Shown here: in pieces, positions 8,601-10,218 of the stretch
Position numbering within the stretch: the stretch's first letter is position 1
How the letters are laid out: every line of letters begins with the position of its first letter
Assembly (NCBI GenBank): GCA_031259805.1
Contig: JAIRKX010000052.1
Span: 1 to 10,218 of the forward strand
Source: Prevotellaceae bacterium
GTDB taxonomy: Bacteria; Bacteroidota; Bacteroidia; Bacteroidales; UBA932
Reading direction: 5' to 3'
DNA: 10,218 bases
Program-made: the position numbers and the translations under genes
Notes under the pieces: generated by a model
The model's database searches: none
Told to the model about the DNA's origin: nothing
Seen by the model: the letters and a program-made list of their open reading frames with translations, nothing else

Positions 8601-8789
8601 ACCTTTCACAACGACACTCGCTCCGATGACTGTCTCGCCTTTGGCGTCGACCACCGTGCCGGTAATCGTTTTCTGTTGAGCGCTTGCAGGCAGAACGCTC
8701 AACAGACTCCACAGGAACATACCGGCCAAAAGCCCTGCACGCTTCCACAGCCCGGTTCCTGATTTCTTTGGTTTTTTAAATACTCTCAT
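5610..8789 (-). CDS. SusC/RagA family TonB-linked outer-membrane transporter
   Basis: A 1059-residue TonB-dependent porin for oligosaccharide import. The signal peptide is 1-37, with likely cleavage at ASA|QQ. Residues about 40-112 form the carboxypeptidase-regulatory-like domain (TITGTVVDAKGETVIGASVVVKG, then DADGRF). The TonB box is at about 117-128 (LEEVIVVGYGTQ), and the plug follows to about 236, with LAGRIAGV, YVVDGV, IDPNDIATISVLKDASSAAVYG and VIIVTTKRG. The remainder is the 22-strand beta-barrel, ending in the expected aromatic residue (IKLTF). There is no N-terminal STN domain, so no direct sign of anti-sigma/ECF control. The plug is slightly short between LLVRG and YVVDGV, and the usual RGANG after VYG reads MDASA. 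It is preceded 35 bp upstream by the DUF4434 gene, which suggests the enzyme and transporter genes are cotranscribed. Confidence 0.98.
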   Translation of the reverse strand: MRVFKKPKKSGTGLWKRAGLLAGMFLWSLLSVLPASAQQKTITGTVVDAKGETVIGASVVVKGTIVTTLTDADGRFAIQGPADATIVISLLGYVTQEVPVQNRTELNVVLEEDVRRLEEVIVVGYGTQKKVSITGAVSQIQGEELLKAPASNVTNLLAGRIAGVISLQESGQPGSDGASLLVRGSGAKYVVDGVSRDFSQIDPNDIATISVLKDASSAAVYGMDASAVIIVTTKRGQVTPSKINFTASYGVSTNTEMLQLLDAPQYAYWYNKARILDGNEPVFSQEHVRKMLAGEDGWGNTNWYEKTFGIGTNGQYNVNASGGTENIKYFASLGYFNQTGNVVNCNFDRFSLRSNIDAKIAKHLTLTFDVSGRIEKRARTYFGVGANDWSNIPQQAVRALPFAPTEWDGLPVSTRTSSSFVSPMASAELGGYRTEKTNILQTTIALNYDLPWVKGLSAKFAVSYDYSDGNSKQFSTPYETMVATRPSSPSESITYVKSVDPRGGNATLSEGATYNNTLTTNTSLRYENKFGLHSITALALMETRQNDANSLTGYGLGYDIYALDELGLASDKSKYTAGGNSSQARWAGFLGRINYSYADKYLAEVTVRYDGSYLFAGKNISGSRWVTTPAASLGWRMSEEEWFKNALPFVDHFKLRGGIGLTGLTDGVKPYFYLNTLSILSTPAVVIGGVGVPGLNTSVPANVVLTWAKSLQYNAGFDAVLWKGLLGIEFDVFYKYIYDMPAAVAGSYPDSFGGYVPGYENVNKQDHKGFEVQLSHENRIGEFFYRLTVNGTYAYRRWLHFEESPNLPDYGKLTGKEVGSLEGLIAVGLFQSEEEIANSATIPGKAVRVGDVKYLDRNGDGIISHYESGKQDWGYVGKSAYPDFTGGLSFYAEWKGIDIAFLWQGSLGRTVALTGVYPLEATPGAVMPVNDNTFLTKAFYHDGNTPLYLVENSWTPDNPNAEFARLSITGGSNQSAWASTFWYRNGDYLRLKSLQVGYNFPKKLLDYVGIGALRVYVEGQNLLTFSELNKYGIDPEQPNVNNGYYPQQRVMAAGIKLTF

Positions 8790-8824
8790 AAATAGAATAA
8801 GTTGGTTTAATTAATATAATATTT

Positions 8825-9904
8825 TTAACATGGGAACATAAAATGTTCACAATACAGTTTATATAAATTCCCCGCTTGGGCGTAGGCCGAATGGGGACTC
8901 ATAAAGTGCGAAAATTCAAAAGTGAGCGCCTTGCTCATGCCGGCTTCCTGCGAATGGATCAATTTTTTTATCAGCTTATCCCATCGGATAGGCAGGAACC
9001 GTATGGGCATGTCGCGGTCGAAGGATTCGACGTTTGTCCAGCATTCCATGCCGAATTGCGTGGCCAGTTCGCGGTTGGCCGCGAGGTAGTCTTTCAGTTC
9101 GTGGTAGTCCACCTGCCCGTCTTGGAAGGCCAGCGTATCGACCGCCCCACGAATGCCCGCAAGGATTTCCGTCCAGTCCTTCACATGGCGCTCGACGGTG
9201 GTAGCGCTGTCGCCGGCCATTACCTGATCGGTTTTCAGTCCGTGGATGTAAGGGGAAATGAGGCAGGGCTTACCACCGGAAATGTCTTTGGCATGTCGCC
9301 CGATTTCGGCGAAGGACTCAACGATGCCGCCCGTGCGCCGGCTGACTTCCTGCGACAGATACCAGCCGTAGAACGAAGGATGATAGCCATACTTCTCTTG
9401 GATTTCATCTAAAAACAGTTTGTTGATGGCGACTTCCTTTTTAAAATCGCCCGTGAGCCAGTAGCGCCCCGTGTCGAAGATGCCGCAGTAGAATTTCATG
9501 CCGTATTTGTCGGCCAAATCCAGAAACAGGCGCATCAGGTCGAACGCCGGTTCGTACATATACGCTCCCTCGTGCTTCAACAGGACGTCGGAACGGAAGG
9601 TCATGTAACGCCCGAACGCGCCGCGAATCAGCACGACCGTATCAATGCCCATCCGTTTCATCGCGTCGAAATCGGCATTCCACTTGTCGTAGCCCCAATT
9701 TTGGGAAGGGATGTCCCACGTGATTTCATCCAAAAAGGTGCCGGTAACAGGCAGACCGGTTTTTTTGGGGATAAGGCGGTACTGGTCGTCCGTGTCGGGG
9801 GAATGGCCTGCGGCAGCGCCGCACGACGCCAACGCCGTCCCTGCCAGCGGTACGGTGCCGGCAGCGAGCAGTGTTTGTTTTAAAAAGTCCCTGCGATTAC
9901 TCAT
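8825..9904 (-). CDS. DUF4434 domain lipoprotein, GH-like TIM barrel
   Basis: This 359-residue protein matches the DUF4434 family. The leader carries a twin-arginine-type SNRRDFLK (2-9), a hydrophobic stretch and a lipobox LASC with Cys28, so it is probably an exported lipoprotein. The domain begins TGTFLDEITWDIPSQNW (54-70), followed by strand AMKRMGIDTVVLIRG, then KFYCGIFDTGRYW (137-149), HPSFYGWYLSQEVS (175-188), LISPYIHG, DTLAFQDG, GMECWTNVESFD (285-296) and ALTFEFSHFMSPH (326-338). These fit successive strands of a beta/alpha barrel. Glu186 and Glu293 are at places where retaining clan-A glycosidases carry acid/base and nucleophile, but this role is inference and no activity is known to me for the family. 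The start is chosen because it gives the complete leader. It lies 41 bp after the epimerase stop and 35 bp before SusC, in the same transcription unit. Confidence 0.9.
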   Translation of the reverse strand: MSNRRDFLKQTLLAAGTVPLAGTALASCGAAAGHSPDTDDQYRLIPKKTGLPVTGTFLDEITWDIPSQNWGYDKWNADFDAMKRMGIDTVVLIRGAFGRYMTFRSDVLLKHEGAYMYEPAFDLMRLFLDLADKYGMKFYCGIFDTGRYWLTGDFKKEVAINKLFLDEIQEKYGYHPSFYGWYLSQEVSRRTGGIVESFAEIGRHAKDISGGKPCLISPYIHGLKTDQVMAGDSATTVERHVKDWTEILAGIRGAVDTLAFQDGQVDYHELKDYLAANRELATQFGMECWTNVESFDRDMPIRFLPIRWDKLIKKLIHSQEAGMSKALTFEFSHFMSPHSAYAQAGNLYKLYCEHFMFPC

Positions 9905-9945
9905 TTTTAATATGCTAAATAAATTTTTAGATAATAAACAAATTC

Positions 9946-10218
9946 TTAACTCTTAGTTCTTAGTTCATTGTCTTGCGTCAGGAAGGAGATTCCTTCGCTG
10001 CGCTCGGAATGACGTGCGTTGTTCTTAGTTCTTAGTTCCGTAAGCGTTTTCCAGCACTGGTATAGCCCGCGGGGTATATGGAAGCAACCTTTCCATTTAC
10101 CGCCTTTCAGGGGCAGCAGCACTTCACCGCGGCGGTTGAGGTAACCGTACCATTCCGGGTAGTCCGTGTCTTTGAAGTGCGACCACGTATAGTCGTGCAG
10201 CCGCTCGAACCAACGCAG
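9946..10218 (-). CDS. N-acylglucosamine 2-epimerase (AGE / renin-binding protein type), C-terminal end only
   Basis: The frame enters at the right edge and ends at TAA 9948-9946; 90 residues are visible. The first 59 match the C-terminal end of AGE-superfamily epimerases: LRWFERLHDYTWSHFKD, then YPEWYGYLNRRGEVLL and GGKWKGCFHIPRGLYQCW. The His of CFHIPR (visible residue 47) corresponds to a conserved active-site histidine of the family. The EWYGYLNRxG...KGGxxKGCFH pattern is closer to mammalian RENBP-type GlcNAc 2-epimerases than to cellobiose epimerases, by memory. Such enzymes interconvert ManNAc and GlcNAc in the cytoplasm; a RENBP-like epimerase serves sialic acid use in Bacteroides fragilis. 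After TEL RTK the protein continues for 24 residues encoded by a repeat insertion (9951-10038), giving a tail that includes HSERSEGISFL. The catalytic core should be unaffected. Substrate (ManNAc, mannose or other) is not settled by this fragment. Confidence 0.88.
   Translation of the reverse strand: MRWFERLHDYTWSHFKDTDYPEWYGYLNRRGEVLLPLKGGKWKGCFHIPRGLYQCWKTLTELRTKNNARHSERSEGISFLTQDNELRTKS
9951..10038. repeat. Small dispersed repeat flanked by 16-bp direct repeats, inside the epimerase 3' end
   Basis: TCTTAGTTCTTAGTTC occurs at 9951-9966 and again at 10023-10038, exactly 72 bp apart. Between them sits a segment containing GGAGATTCCTTCGCTGCGCT and the following CGGAATGAC, whose ATTCC/GGAAT arms can pair. 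On the minus strand it encodes HSERSEGISFL. I recognise this as a short motif scattered through many bacterial genomes, Bacteroidota included; that is recollection, not a search. Each flanking repeat is itself a doubled TTCTTAGT-like octamer, and a decayed third copy lies at about 9943-9950. Since 72 is a multiple of three, the insertion lengthens the epimerase by 24 residues without changing its stop codon. Confidence 0.75.

Noticed and set aside
9905..9945. Promoter in front of the DUF4434 gene
   Set aside because: The 41-bp gap is AT-rich with a TTTG near its upstream end, but I find no acceptable TAnnTTTG at the right distance, and the gap is short enough for one operon with the epimerase.

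Overview
The window looks like part of a polysaccharide utilization locus (PUL) of a Bacteroidota species, most likely order Bacteroidales. The basis is a SusC-type TonB-dependent transporter followed by a SusD-type lipoprotein, DUF4434, DUF5018-like and DUF6261 proteins, AT-rich intergenic leaders without clear Shine-Dalgarno sequences, and lipoproteins with a G/S-Cys lipobox. Every gene I can support lies on the minus strand, so transcription runs from the right edge to the left edge. The genus cannot be fixed from the sequence alone.

In transcription order: (1) the C-terminal end of a renin-binding-protein-type N-acylglucosamine 2-epimerase (9946 to right edge), whose tail carries a 72-bp in-frame repeat insertion; (2) a DUF4434 TIM-barrel, GH-like lipoprotein with a Tat-like leader (8825-9904); (3) a SusC-like porin (5610-8789); (4) a SusD-like lipoprotein (3936-5597); (5) a DUF5018-like surface lipoprotein, probably the third glycan-binding component (2244-3911); (6) a 330-bp gene-free interval filled by a 42-bp tandem repeat array whose GC-rich arms can pair in two registers; (7) a cytoplasmic DUF6261 protein (1146-1913); (8) the N-terminal 385 residues of a lipoprotein resembling GHL10 / 'family 10 glycosylhydrolase' proteins (left edge to 1156), overlapping the DUF6261 gene by 11 nt.

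The gaps from epimerase to DUF5018 are short (41, 35, 12 and 24 bp), so these five genes are probably one operon. The working model is as follows. The lipoproteins at the cell surface bind and trim a glycan. SusC/SusD import the oligosaccharide. DUF4434 and the GHL10-like protein are candidate hydrolases, and the epimerase interconverts amino-sugar epimers (ManNAc/GlcNAc type) inside the cell. No classical glycosidase, sialidase, regulator (HTCS, ECF sigma/anti-sigma) or promoter region is inside the window, so the substrate is not determined.

The most unusual parts are the hairpin-forming 42-bp array between the binding protein and the DUF6261 gene, a 10-bp perfect hairpin inside the signal-peptide region of the GHL10-like gene, and the small repeat insertion that lengthens the epimerase. 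The remaining intergenic spaces are short AT-rich leaders in which I see nothing specific.
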